Assembly: GCF_947503125.1 (NCBI RefSeq)
Contig: NZ_CANNCR010000004.1
Location: 124,001 to 188,000 of the forward strand
From: an uncultured Metabacillus sp.
GTDB taxonomy: Bacteria; Bacillota; Bacilli; Bacillales; Bacillaceae
DNA length: 64,000 bases
Direction: 5' to 3'
Shown: positions 37,022 to 45,266 of the stretch, piece after piece
Position numbering within the stretch: the stretch's first letter is position 1
How the letters are laid out: each line of letters starts with the position of its first letter
Position numbers and translations under genes: made by a program
The notes under the pieces: generated by a model
What the model saw: the letters and a program-made list of their open reading frames with translations, nothing else
What the model was told of the DNA's origin: nothing
The model's database searches: none

Positions 37022-38804
37022 GTATATCCCCCTCTGCAACTTTTATACATAATGTAATACTTGTACCTTTCCCCACTTCAGATTGGATGTTAAAAGTAAA
37101 ACGATCTCCGTAATATAAATGTAATCGACTGATGACATTCTTAAGGCCTATGCTGTTGCCTCTGCTTTCTAATACATGTGTTGTTTCATTCTTTTTATTG
37201 ATATTTAAGATGTCACCTTTCACCACATTAGACATTCCTGCCCCTTTATCTTCTACTAGAATGGTAAGGAGATCTTCTTTCAATTCTGTTTTAACTTTTA
37301 TTTCGGCTTTTGTTTTTTCTATGAAACTATATTTCACAGCGTTTTCTACAAGCGGCTGGATAATAAATTTAATAATCGGTATCGTTCTTGTTGCTTCATC
37401 TTCTTCAATTACATATGTGAGAGCACCTTCATACCTTATTTTTAGAATTTCTATGAAACTTCTGATATAGGTAATTTCTTCACCTAATTTAACAACGTCT
37501 GTTTCCGTGTTTAATGAGTATCTCATCATCCTGCCCAAATAAATGCTTACATTCATTACTTCTTTCTTTTTGCCTTGGACGGCTAATCCTCCAATAATTT
37601 CGAGTGTATTATTCAAAAAGTGAGGATTGATCTGTAATAATAGCGCTTTATATTCAGCATCTTTTCTTCGAATATTTGCTTCATATTCTGTTTGGATTAA
37701 ATGATTGAGTTGTTCAATTGTACGATTAAAAACCTTTATCACATATCCGACTTCATGATTATAAGATTTTATTGGAGGCATTACTCTTTTTGCTGCGGCA
37801 AAATCTCCTCTTTCTACAAATCTCATTGCTTTTGTAAGCTTACCTAAAGGACTAACAATATTAGAAGAAAGCAAATAAGAAGTAATGATCGTTTTCAAAA
37901 AAATTAAAGCGCTTATGATGAACAAATTCTTTTGTAACTGATTGATTTTGCCAAATAACTCCGCCTTGGTAATTTCGCTAATGAGAACCCAGTCTCCAAC
38001 TTTTAATTTTTGATAGAATACGAGATAATCTTCTCCATTGTAGCCTGTTTCGATCAAGCCTTTATCCTGACTGTCGCTGGTTATTTTCTTAAAGCTTTTA
38101 TTAATGACTTCTTTAGGTGTTTGTACTTGGCTTGATAAAACATTCAATCCTTGTTGATCTAATAAATAGACTCGACCGCTTTCTCCAAGCTTGATTTTGC
38201 TTAAGGCGGTTTCAAGCAAGGATGATGGAAAGCTTACTTTAATAATTCCGGATAACTCTAACATATTCATATCAAACAAAGGGATCAGATAACTATTCAT
38301 GTTTTTTTCACGCATTTCTTGATGAAGTTGAAAGGCGTCTTTATGAGTTTTTACCCATCTTTGATCATTGTCTAAAAAATCTTTGTACCACGTCATGTCT
38401 TTTAATTCCGGTATATTCCCCCATGTACCTGTCCCATTATTTAAAAAAACGGAGATCGACATTCCATTTGAATTATTAACCATCATCGATGATAGCTGCA
38501 TTTTCAATTGGTTTTTTATTAATAACCGTTGCGCACTTGATACATTTTCCTTTTCTTTTTCTGTCTTTAACCACTGTTGAGTTGCTTGATTGATAAGGAC
38601 TTGTTTTCCAAGATCTTCTGCTTGGGTCGTAATGGAATCAATATATAGCGAGTACTGATCCATCATTTCAACTGTTGAGTCTTTTGTTTGTTCTTCAATG
38701 ACCGATGTAAACCAAGTAGGAATAATGATAGACAAAAGCAGGAATGGCACCGTTAGTAATAACGTAAAAATAATAAACAGGCGATTTCTAAGTGAAAAAA
38801 ACAT
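36996..38804 (-). CDS. Sensor histidine kinase, YesM-like
   Basis: About 602 residues. A first membrane helix lies near 8-30, an extracellular dCache-like sensing domain near 35-290, a second helix near 293-313, HAMP near 314-370, a His_kinase (LytS/YesM) domain with phospho-acceptor His near 395 in LLQINPHFLNNTLEII, and a HATPase_c domain at the C-terminus (NAVKYSF; EDKGAGM; GNSIGLKNV). The start is ATG 38804, preceded by AGGAGGGG; the longer frame lacks a site. It heads the operon with its regulator and a tethered binding protein, forming a three-component sugar sensor. Confidence 0.93.
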   Translation of the reverse strand: MFFSLRNRLFIIFTLLLTVPFLLLSIIIPTWFTSVIEEQTKDSTVEMMDQYSLYIDSITTQAEDLGKQVLINQATQQWLKTEKEKENVSSAQRLLIKNQLKMQLSSMMVNNSNGMSISVFLNNGTGTWGNIPELKDMTWYKDFLDNDQRWVKTHKDAFQLHQEMREKNMNSYLIPLFDMNMLELSGIIKVSFPSSLLETALSKIKLGESGRVYLLDQQGLNVLSSQVQTPKEVINKSFKKITSDSQDKGLIETGYNGEDYLVFYQKLKVGDWVLISEITKAELFGKINQLQKNLFIISALIFLKTIITSYLLSSNIVSPLGKLTKAMRFVERGDFAAAKRVMPPIKSYNHEVGYVIKVFNRTIEQLNHLIQTEYEANIRRKDAEYKALLLQINPHFLNNTLEIIGGLAVQGKKKEVMNVSIYLGRMMRYSLNTETDVVKLGEEITYIRSFIEILKIRYEGALTYVIEEDEATRTIPIIKFIIQPLVENAVKYSFIEKTKAEIKVKTELKEDLLTILVEDKGAGMSNVVKGDILNINKKNETTHVLESRGNSIGLKNVISRLHLYYGDRFTFNIQSEVGKGTSITLCIKVAEGDIHDEGYHHR

Positions 38805-39087
38805 TTGCCCCTCCTGGAGAAACACTTAAAATTGAATAAGCAAAGGGATACTTGCCTTATTCAAACTTAGTCCCTCTATTTTCAGTAATCTTTTTTTTAT
38901 AAATTTATCATAGCCTCTCACATCTTGCCATATGATCCTTTTGTTATTCCTTCGTCATATTTTATACAAATTTACGATAAGTTTATTGGCATCACACTCT
39001 TTAAAGGATAGAAATTCACAATAAACTGAGCTACTATTATGATATAAGCAATAATACAAATACTTCTTTTATAGGAGCGAAGCCCTT

Positions 39088-39273
39088 ATGAAGCTAGCCA
39101 TTATTTTAGTCATAATTATTGGTTTATTATCATTAGTTGGCACTATTTTATTAGGTGGAAAAGGTGATCAAAATTACGATGAAGCAACAAAGGGGAATAT
39201 CTCCAGGCTTTCATGGATTTATATTATTTTAGGAATACTTGTGGTCATTGCATTTGCGCTTTACCTTTTCTAA
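39088..39273 (+). CDS. Small two-helix membrane protein, 61 aa
   Basis: A 61-residue protein with two hydrophobic helices (residues 2-22 and 42-60) joined by a charged loop containing GGKGDQNYDEATKGN. AGGAG precedes the ATG and a hairpin terminator follows, so it is a well-formed monocistronic gene. Similar short proteins are common in Bacillaceae and have no known function. It is not clearly related to its neighbours. Confidence 0.75.
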   Translation: MKLAIILVIIIGLLSLVGTILLGGKGDQNYDEATKGNISRLSWIYIILGILVVIAFALYLF

Positions 39274-39289
39274 CTTCTCGTTAGTGTTT

Positions 39290-39317
39290 GGATGTCTAAA
39301 ATCCTTTTTAGGCATCC
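39290..39317 (+). terminator. Terminator after the small membrane protein gene
   Basis: GGATGTCTAAAA pairs with TTTTTAGGCATCC around a CC loop, followed by a T-rich tract. Confidence 0.7.
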
Positions 39318-39574
39318 ATTTTATTTTACTTATTTATTATCACATTTGTTAAAGAAGATTAGGTAACTTTTTCCGATCAATCATCTAGGAAGACTAAAGA
39401 GTGAGTGTAAGATCAATCATTTAAATTAGCAAATTATATAATTAACGTCTTAACAACAAACTTCAACATCGTTTAAATAAAAAGGAAATCATATACAATT
39501 GTCGAATTGATTACATGAAAAGGGTACATGTCAGGTGTCACCCACTATATAAAGAGATACGGGAGGTTTTGTTC

Positions 39575-40126
39575 ATGAGTAAGAGAGTACTGATTGTTAC
39601 TGGAGATGCTGTTGAGGCGCTTGAAATTTTTTATCCATATTACCGATGTCTGGAAGAAGGATTTGATGTAACGATAGCTTCGCCTTCTGTAAAAAAACTG
39701 CAAACGGTCAGTCATGATTTTATTGAAGGTATGGAGACATATGTTGAAAAACCTGCTTATGGCATCGATTCGCAGCTATCGTTTGCAGATGTGAATCCAT
39801 CAGACTATGACGGGTTAATTATTCCTGGTGGCCGCGCACCTGAATATATCCGCTTAGACGAATCCTTGCCGAATATTGTCCGTCACTTCTTTGAAGAAAA
39901 TAAGCCTGTTGGTGCAATTTGTCATGCCGCACAAGTGCTAACGGTCGTACCAGATCTAATGAAGGGCCGGGAGTATACAGCATATATTGCTTGTAAACCC
40001 GATGTAATAGCATGTGGCGGTACCTATATTGAAGAAACTTTACACATTCATAAGAACCTTGTTTCCGGTCATGCGTGGCCTGATCTGCCAGGGTTTATGC
40101 GGGAATTTATTAAATTACTGAAATAA
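39575..40126 (+). CDS. DJ-1/PfpI-family protein
   Basis: A 183-residue class I glutamine-amidotransferase-like protein. The nucleophile-elbow cysteine is in GAICHAAQVL near residue 118, and the motif DYDGLIIPGGRAPEYIR lies near 78-94. The family includes deglycases, glyoxalase-like enzymes and stress proteases; the natural activity here is unknown. The start is ATG 39575, preceded by GGGAGG; the upstream in-frame ATG 39515 has no site. It is monocistronic and followed by a strong 12-bp terminator. Confidence 0.88.
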   Translation: MSKRVLIVTGDAVEALEIFYPYYRCLEEGFDVTIASPSVKKLQTVSHDFIEGMETYVEKPAYGIDSQLSFADVNPSDYDGLIIPGGRAPEYIRLDESLPNIVRHFFEENKPVGAICHAAQVLTVVPDLMKGREYTAYIACKPDVIACGGTYIEETLHIHKNLVSGHAWPDLPGFMREFIKLLK

Positions 40127-40167
40127 TGTCAGATACCACATAGCATAATATGAATTGACGTTAACAA

Positions 40168-40204
40168 GCGACCTTATTACTTTTTTTCAAAATAATAAGG
40201 TCGC
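40168..40204. terminator. Strong terminator after the PfpI gene
   Basis: GCGACCTTATTA (40168-40179) and TAATAAGGTCGC (40193-40204) are perfect complements. A loop of 13 nt and a T-rich tail follow. Confidence 0.8.
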
Positions 40205-40285
40205 TGACTTATTTTCCTTTTCGACTGCGTTCATTAAGCTAATTTCCCCACTGTAACCTAACAAACCTTGCACTTGACCTATATT

Positions 40286-40299
40286 CGAAAACGCTCACA
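40286..40299. promoter_or_regulatory. cre-like site 1 of the 59-codon gene
   Basis: CGAAAACGCTCACA matches 13 of 14 cre positions, upstream of the promoter. Confidence 0.55.
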
Positions 40300-40319
40300 A
40301 ATTGTTCAAAAAAATTCAT

Positions 40320-40333
40320 TAAAAACGCTTACA
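40320..40333. promoter_or_regulatory. cre-like site 2, overlapping the -35
   Basis: TAAAAACGCTTACA matches 13 of 14 cre positions. It overlaps the predicted -35 hexamer (40329-40334), a classic repression position. Confidence 0.6.
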
Positions 40334-40357
40334 AAAAAATAGATTTTGTTTTATAAT
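40329..40357 (+). promoter_or_regulatory. Sigma-A promoter of the 59-codon gene
   Basis: TTACAA (40329-40334), 17 nt, TATAAT (40352-40357). The start codon is 44 bp downstream of the -10. Confidence 0.65.
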
Positions 40358-40400
40358 ATAATAAAATTTAGTCAATCATACACCTAAGGAGAATACAACG

Positions 40401-40580
40401 ATGAAACAGTTTGTTTTTTTAATAGATACAGGTAATGAAACAAAAGAACATAAAATCAATGCTGCCGGTATGACAGATGCAGTGAAGCGAATTAAAGATA
40501 TGAAGAAGGATTTTATGAAAGGTGACAATTCACATCTTAAGATAAAATTTAAAGGCGTCATATATGAAAACGCTTACTGA
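40401..40580 (+). CDS. Small conserved-looking protein of 59 residues, unknown
   Basis: ATG 40401 is preceded by AAGGAGAA at 8-nt spacing. The product begins MKQFVFLIDTGNETKEHKIN and continues as a lysine-rich soluble peptide with a strand-helix-strand pattern (INAAGMTDAVKRIKDMKKDF as the helix; LKIKFKGVIYENAY as the last strand). It has its own promoter, its own terminator, two cre boxes upstream and one over its stop codon. That is unusually heavy carbon control for so small a gene. No family recognised. It stands alone between the PfpI and AraC genes. Confidence 0.75.
   Translation: MKQFVFLIDTGNETKEHKINAAGMTDAVKRIKDMKKDFMKGDNSHLKIKFKGVIYENAY
40565..40578. promoter_or_regulatory. cre-like site 3, over the stop codon of the 59-codon gene
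   Basis: TGAAAACGCTTACT matches 13 of 14 cre positions. It lies 245 bp from site 2 and could allow looping or act as a roadblock. Confidence 0.5.
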
Positions 40581-40654
40581 TTTCTTTTTACTTTCCAGAA
40601 ATTTTGTTTTTCTTTCTAAAGTTTTTATTTCAACATACCTTCTAAAACATTGAT

Positions 40655-40694
40655 CCGAATATCGGACATTAATGAGTCCCTTATTCGGTTTTTT
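40655..40694 (+). terminator. Terminator of the 59-codon gene
   Basis: CCGAAT/ATTCGG outer arms with GGAC/GTCC inner arms, followed by six T. Confidence 0.75.
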
Positions 40695-40736
40695 CTATTT
40701 TTGCAAGAATTAATAGAAAGAGAGTGGTAGAATCAG

Positions 40737-41579
40737 ATGGAAAATCGGGCAGGAACATTTTTAGGGAAAAATCTCGCAAATGTACAATTGGATGTTTCCA
40801 TTGCAGCTTATACAAAGGTCCCTAAATCTTGGCGTGATGAAAATTATACAACTGATTTTAATAAGCTTTATTACATCATGGAAGGTGAAGGTTTCGTCAA
40901 AGTAAATCATGAGACGTTTTATCCTAAAGCTGGTGAGCTTTATTTACTGCCTTCGGGCTCTGTTCAATCATATGGAACAATAAGCGACAATACGTTCGGA
41001 AAATATTGGTGCCATTTCACTGCGAAAATCGGTGATTTTCATTTATTTCAACTAATGAAGACACCCGTTTTTATCAAGCCGGAAGAATTTGAACTAGAAG
41101 AAAAATTCCAGCAACTTATTTCGTACATGCATAGTGATCGCCTTTCTAGCACCTTCCGTGTTCATTCCATCCTGCTCGAAATCATTGCCGTATTCCTTGA
41201 GAAAAGCCAGACGATTCATTTTAAAATGAATGCATCCCCTTCATTTGATAAAATGGATGTCATTTTAACCTATATTGAAGAGCATTTGGATGGAAATTTA
41301 TCTGTGGAATCTCTTGCACAAATGGCTAACTTCCATCCAAATTATTTTATTTCCGTTTTTAAGAATTTTACTGGTTCTTCGCCGATTCAATACATAAACC
41401 GCAGAAAAATTGAAAAAGCAAAGGAGTTACTTATCGTTAGTGAACGAAATGTCTCATCAATTTCCGATTCAGTAGGGATGGAGCTTTCCTATTTTTCAAG
41501 AGTATTTAAAGAACTTACAGGACTTTCTCCAACTTCATTTCGTGAATTATCAGCAAAATCACGGATCAATCCGAAGTAG
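40737..41579 (+). CDS. AraC-family regulator with cupin sensor domain
   Basis: A 280-residue regulator. A cupin-type arabinose-binding-like domain lies at about 30-115 (YYIMEGEGFVKVNHETFYPK, then AGELYLLPSG), and the double helix-turn-helix at about 175-275 (LSVESLAQMANFHPNYFISVFKNFTG; VSSISDSVGMELSYFSRVFKELTG). It should activate a sugar catabolic unit. It is convergent with the PhyH-HEAT gene (2-bp gap) rather than divergent, so the target is not obvious. It may control the oxidoreductase cluster at 41582-45174 or genes elsewhere. Confidence 0.9.
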   Translation: MENRAGTFLGKNLANVQLDVSIAAYTKVPKSWRDENYTTDFNKLYYIMEGEGFVKVNHETFYPKAGELYLLPSGSVQSYGTISDNTFGKYWCHFTAKIGDFHLFQLMKTPVFIKPEEFELEEKFQQLISYMHSDRLSSTFRVHSILLEIIAVFLEKSQTIHFKMNASPSFDKMDVILTYIEEHLDGNLSVESLAQMANFHPNYFISVFKNFTGSSPIQYINRRKIEKAKELLIVSERNVSSISDSVGMELSYFSRVFKELTGLSPTSFRELSAKSRINPK

Positions 41580-41581
41580 AT

Positions 41582-42997
41582 TTACGGATAAAACGTATTT
41601 GCCGGTGTCGTAGTCGGGCACCATCTTGAATTAAATAAAAACGTAATCAACGCTTTGTTTGCTTGCTCTGTCCCAATATAACGAAGAGCTTCTGCTGCAT
41701 GAGCACGTACATACCGGTTTTCATCCTGCAAAGCGATTTCCAATTGAGGAACTGCCAGGTCTGCTGATGCACCAATTCTTGATAACGAAAGACCTGCCAT
41801 AAAGCGAACCTGTGCATCCTCATCTTGTAAACAACGGATTAATCCGCCGACAGCATCCTTAGCCGGACTGCCGATCATTCCAAGTGCTTCTGCAATTGAT
41901 CTGCGAACGATCACCGAAGCATTTTCTAGTAATCGGTTAAGAGCAGGAACGGCTTCAGCAGCCTGATGTCTCTTTTCACTAAGAGCAAAAATCGCGCGCA
42001 CTACTGTTGAGGTTCTGCTATGATCCAATGCTTGGATTAAACCTGGAATTGCTTCTTTTCCTGCAATCGATAACCCATAAGCAGCGAGCCGCGACACATT
42101 GCTATTATCATGCTGCAAAGCTGATAACAGGCTTTGGACACCAGCTTTCCCACAACATGCAAGCTCATAAGCAGCATTCAATGCAACTGGTTCGAATTCA
42201 TCCTCTAACGAACTTAGCTTATTTTCGATCAAATCGGACGAACATGTTGCAGTTGATGCCATGCTGCCAATTTTCCCTGATAACCAATTCCAAGTTTCTT
42301 CCCACATTACGTCATGCTGGGCAAATAATGCGCTAGTGGATTCAGGAAGCTTCCACGCGCTTTCAACATTGTTCCAGCTTGGCTTTGTTGGTGCTTTTGT
42401 GCGCATAAACTCAAACTTAAGCATAAATCGCGGGTTTCCAAGTGTGTTTGGTGTGGCACGATGCCAAATATCATAGTGTATTAAAGCAAATGTACCTGCT
42501 TCTCCACATGCTAATACCTCTTGATCCAATTCATCAGACTCAAAGACGCGGGAGTCGTAATTTTGGGTACCAGGCAGGATACCGGTAGGACCCAATTCCG
42601 CTGGTGTATCCTGTGGAAAATACATAATCATTGCCCACCACGGATGATGGTTCCGCATGCGGTTATAGCCCCAATAACTGTCCTTATGCCAACCTCCTGG
42701 CACTGATGAGGCATTATAATGACCATGTCGATGGGCATGCAGCATATAATCAGGCCCGAGAACACTTGTCAGTGCTCCCGTAATAACCGGATGTTCAAAT
42801 ACTCTTTGCAGCTCTGTTACTCTTGGTAATAAGTTATTTCCTGGATTCCCCTCTTCCTCATACACTTTCAATAACTGTTCATTTAATCTTTCATGGAATT
42901 CATTAGAAAAATCGGTTTTTAAAACGAGAAAACCATCTGTTATAAATCTTCTCATTTGCTCATCTGTTAATAAAAGCGGATTGTTTTCACCAGCCAT
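41582..42997 (-). CDS. PhyH-type Fe(II)/2-oxoglutarate dioxygenase fused to HEAT repeats
   Basis: About 471 residues. Residues 8-240 form a phytanoyl-CoA-dioxygenase-like fold with metal ligands His104 and Asp106 (GGWHKDSYWG), a distal His near 179 (YDIWHRATPN) and the 2-oxoglutarate arginine near 190 (NPRFMLKFEF). Residues about 275-465 form five or six HEAT repeats of roughly 31 residues (for example VSRLAAYGLSIAGKEAIPGL). The start is ATG 42997 with AAAGGAGG upstream; two earlier in-frame starts lack a site. The dioxygenase half should hydroxylate a small molecule; the HEAT half is a protein-binding scaffold, unusual on this enzyme. Adjacent oxidoreductases suggest sugar or cyclitol chemistry. 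Confidence 0.85.
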   Translation of the reverse strand: MAGENNPLLLTDEQMRRFITDGFLVLKTDFSNEFHERLNEQLLKVYEEEGNPGNNLLPRVTELQRVFEHPVITGALTSVLGPDYMLHAHRHGHYNASSVPGGWHKDSYWGYNRMRNHHPWWAMIMYFPQDTPAELGPTGILPGTQNYDSRVFESDELDQEVLACGEAGTFALIHYDIWHRATPNTLGNPRFMLKFEFMRTKAPTKPSWNNVESAWKLPESTSALFAQHDVMWEETWNWLSGKIGSMASTATCSSDLIENKLSSLEDEFEPVALNAAYELACCGKAGVQSLLSALQHDNSNVSRLAAYGLSIAGKEAIPGLIQALDHSRTSTVVRAIFALSEKRHQAAEAVPALNRLLENASVIVRRSIAEALGMIGSPAKDAVGGLIRCLQDEDAQVRFMAGLSLSRIGASADLAVPQLEIALQDENRYVRAHAAEALRYIGTEQANKALITFLFNSRWCPTTTPANTFYP

Positions 42998-43134
42998 CCC
43001 TTTATTGCCTCCTTTAACATTCATTGAAGCTTCACGATTATTATAAAAGAAGCAAAATTGGAAAAACATAGAGAAAATTCATTTACATTTGTACAAAACT
43101 AAGGTGTTTTTTGCCTAAATGTTCTCCATAAAAA

Positions 43135-43187
43135 AATCAGGTATTTAAACCATAAGAGTCATTTTCTCTTTGATTTAGTACCTGATT
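43135..43187. terminator. Terminator-like hairpin after the aldo/keto reductase gene
   Basis: AATCAGGTA (43135-43143) and TACCTGATT (43179-43187) are perfect 9-bp arms, with an inner AAGAG/CTCTT pair. On the minus strand a run of T follows. It separates the reductase genes from the PhyH-HEAT gene. Confidence 0.6.
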
Positions 43188-43216
43188 GTTTAAAAGGTAT
43201 AGAGAATTAAAGATTA

Positions 43217-44158
43217 CTAACTAACACTTTTTTCAACATGCTCCAACCAGTTGATTTCATCTTCTGTCAACACAATTTTTGAGCCTTCAAAACATGATTG
43301 TAATTCCTCCTCATTTTGTGCACCAATAAGAGCACAAGTAGGAAACGGTTGATTCAATACATATGCCAGCGCGATTTGAATCGTAGTAACTCCCTTCTCT
43401 TTCGCTAATTGTTCTGCGCGGCGAAGGCGTTCCCAGTTGTCATCACTATAAAATACACGAACAAGATCTTCATTGCTTCGATCTTCTGGTGTAAAGCGGC
43501 CGGTAAAGAAGCCTCTTGCTTGGGAAGACCAGGATAGAATCGGCAGCTGGTGTTCTTTATGCCATGCACAATCAGAGGCATCAGCTGAAACACAGCCCGC
43601 CCAGAAAGGTTCTTTTGCTTTCGCTAAACTTAGATTAGGACTGCTGAAGGTGAAGCCAACAAGTCCATTTTCTGCTGCGTATTCATTTGCCTCCTGCAAG
43701 CGTTGCACTGTCCAATTGGATCCGCCAATTGCTTTGATACGCCCTGCTTTAATATGTTCATTTAAAGCATCGATAATGATACTGACTGGTACATTAGGAT
43801 CATCACGATGTAATGCATATAAATCAATATAATCTGTTCCAAGGCGCTCTAAGCTCTCAAATAGATCTTTAGAAATGGCCTCCGGATTAACACGTGGACC
43901 ATTTTGATCATGATGTGCTCCTTTTGTAAGAATGACAACATCTTCACGATTATTACGATCCTTCATCCATTGGCCAATTGCCACTTCACTTTCGCCGCCA
44001 CAGTAGATATAAGCGGTATCAATGGTATTGCCGCCTATTGCAAAATAACGATCTAATACACTGCATACTCTTTCATAAACACTTGGTCTAAAATAGTCGG
44101 ACCCTTGAATAAGAGTCGTTACCGGTTTATCTAATCCTGGAATCTTAATTGTTTTCAT
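43217..44158 (-). CDS. Aldo/keto reductase
   Basis: A 313-residue NADPH-dependent TIM-barrel reductase. The catalytic tetrad is visible as Asp (NTIDTAYIYCGGESEVAIG near 38-56, with Tyr) and Lys in VVILTKGAHH near 75; the position corresponding to the family His is occupied in LYALHRDDPN near 113. It reduces or oxidises sugar aldehydes or ketones; substrate unknown. Its start lies 20 bp after the stop of the Gfo/Idh/MocA gene, so both are in one operon under the divergent AraC regulator. Confidence 0.9.
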   Translation of the reverse strand: MKTIKIPGLDKPVTTLIQGSDYFRPSVYERVCSVLDRYFAIGGNTIDTAYIYCGGESEVAIGQWMKDRNNREDVVILTKGAHHDQNGPRVNPEAISKDLFESLERLGTDYIDLYALHRDDPNVPVSIIIDALNEHIKAGRIKAIGGSNWTVQRLQEANEYAAENGLVGFTFSSPNLSLAKAKEPFWAGCVSADASDCAWHKEHQLPILSWSSQARGFFTGRFTPEDRSNEDLVRVFYSDDNWERLRRAEQLAKEKGVTTIQIALAYVLNQPFPTCALIGAQNEEELQSCFEGSKIVLTEDEINWLEHVEKSVS

Positions 44159-44178
44159 TACTCATTCCTCCTAGATTA

Positions 44179-45174
44179 TTAGATTTCAACACGACGGCGT
44201 TCTTTTGCCGATGTTAAACATGCATCAAGAACCTTCATATTCGAAATGGCATCTGTTGCTGGAAAAGGAAGAGGCTCACCAGTCAAAATGCTTTTCCCTA
44301 ATGCATCTGCTTGTAAGGAATATTGATTCAAACGAGGAACTTCAACCTCTCTCTTTCCGTCTTTTGATATAACATAAAAGTTGTCTGATTGATCTTGATT
44401 AACAACAAATGCTGAAGGAACCTCGATACGGCCTTCTGTACCAAGAATTTCAAGCGTATTTCTAAAGGCTGCCCACATCCCGCAATCAAATGTAAGAGCG
44501 ACGCCATTGTCGAACTCAAGGATGCCGGATGCCATCATATCTACATGATCATGTTCTTCAGAAAAAAAGGCGTGGACAGTGGCAGCTTGAGGTTCCTGGC
44601 CAAGCAGCATCCGTGCTGCACTAATTGGATAAACCCCTACATCATACAGCGAGCCACCGCCCCATTCTTGTTTATAGCGAACATTTCCTTTAGCTTTTGC
44701 ATTGTTAAAGGTAAAGGTTCCGTGGATGCCGCGGAGCTCTCCAATTTCTCCTGATTGGATTACTTCTTGAATCATCATATAACGAGGGTGATAACGGTAC
44801 ATAAATGCTTCTGCAAAAACAACGCCCGCTTTTTCACATGCTGCAACCATTTCGTCAGCTTCACTAGCATTGATCGCTAATGGTTTTTCACATAATACAT
44901 GTTTTCCTGCTTCAGCTGCACGAATTGTCCATTCTTTATGTAAGTGGTTTGGCAGCGGAATGTAAACGCCATCAATATTTGGATCAGCAAGTAACTCTTC
45001 ATAACTTCCATAGGCTGTTGGTATCTTCAATTCTTCTGCAGTTTGTTGTGCTTTTTCTAGTCCGCGACTAGCAATCGCAGAAACTTCTCCTGTTTCAGAC
45101 TGTTGAATTCCAGGGATAACGGCCCGCTTAGCAATACTTGCTGAACCCATGATCCCCCAACGAATCTTTTTCAT
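44179..45174 (-). CDS. Gfo/Idh/MocA-family oxidoreductase
   Basis: A 331-residue NAD(P)-dependent dehydrogenase. It has an N-terminal Rossmann fold (IRWGIMGSASIAKRAVIPGI near residues 4-23), the signature Glu-Lys-Pro in VLCEKPLAINASEA near 92-106, and a C-terminal alpha/beta substrate domain with GGGSLYDVGVYPI near 165-180. Family members oxidise sugars, inositols or their derivatives. It is the first gene after the divergent AraC regulator; a 9-bp inverted repeat lies in between. Partner of the aldo/keto reductase. Confidence 0.92.
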   Translation of the reverse strand: MKKIRWGIMGSASIAKRAVIPGIQQSETGEVSAIASRGLEKAQQTAEELKIPTAYGSYEELLADPNIDGVYIPLPNHLHKEWTIRAAEAGKHVLCEKPLAINASEADEMVAACEKAGVVFAEAFMYRYHPRYMMIQEVIQSGEIGELRGIHGTFTFNNAKAKGNVRYKQEWGGGSLYDVGVYPISAARMLLGQEPQAATVHAFFSEEHDHVDMMASGILEFDNGVALTFDCGMWAAFRNTLEILGTEGRIEVPSAFVVNQDQSDNFYVISKDGKREVEVPRLNQYSLQADALGKSILTGEPLPFPATDAISNMKVLDACLTSAKERRRVEI

Positions 45175-45190
45175 TCCGTTCCTCTCCTTT

Positions 45191-45231
45191 TTAGTCTTAG
45201 TTAATACTATATTGTCATTATATAAGACTAA
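45191..45231. promoter_or_regulatory. Inverted repeat in divergent promoter region
   Basis: TTAGTCTTA (45191-45199) and TAAGACTAA (45223-45231) are perfect complements, centred 32 bp apart, in the gap between the Gfo/Idh/MocA gene and the AraC-family gene. They are candidate AraC operator half-sites. Confidence 0.45.
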
Positions 45232-45266
45232 GATTAAAATAAAAATAAAATCTTATTGCTCTATAT

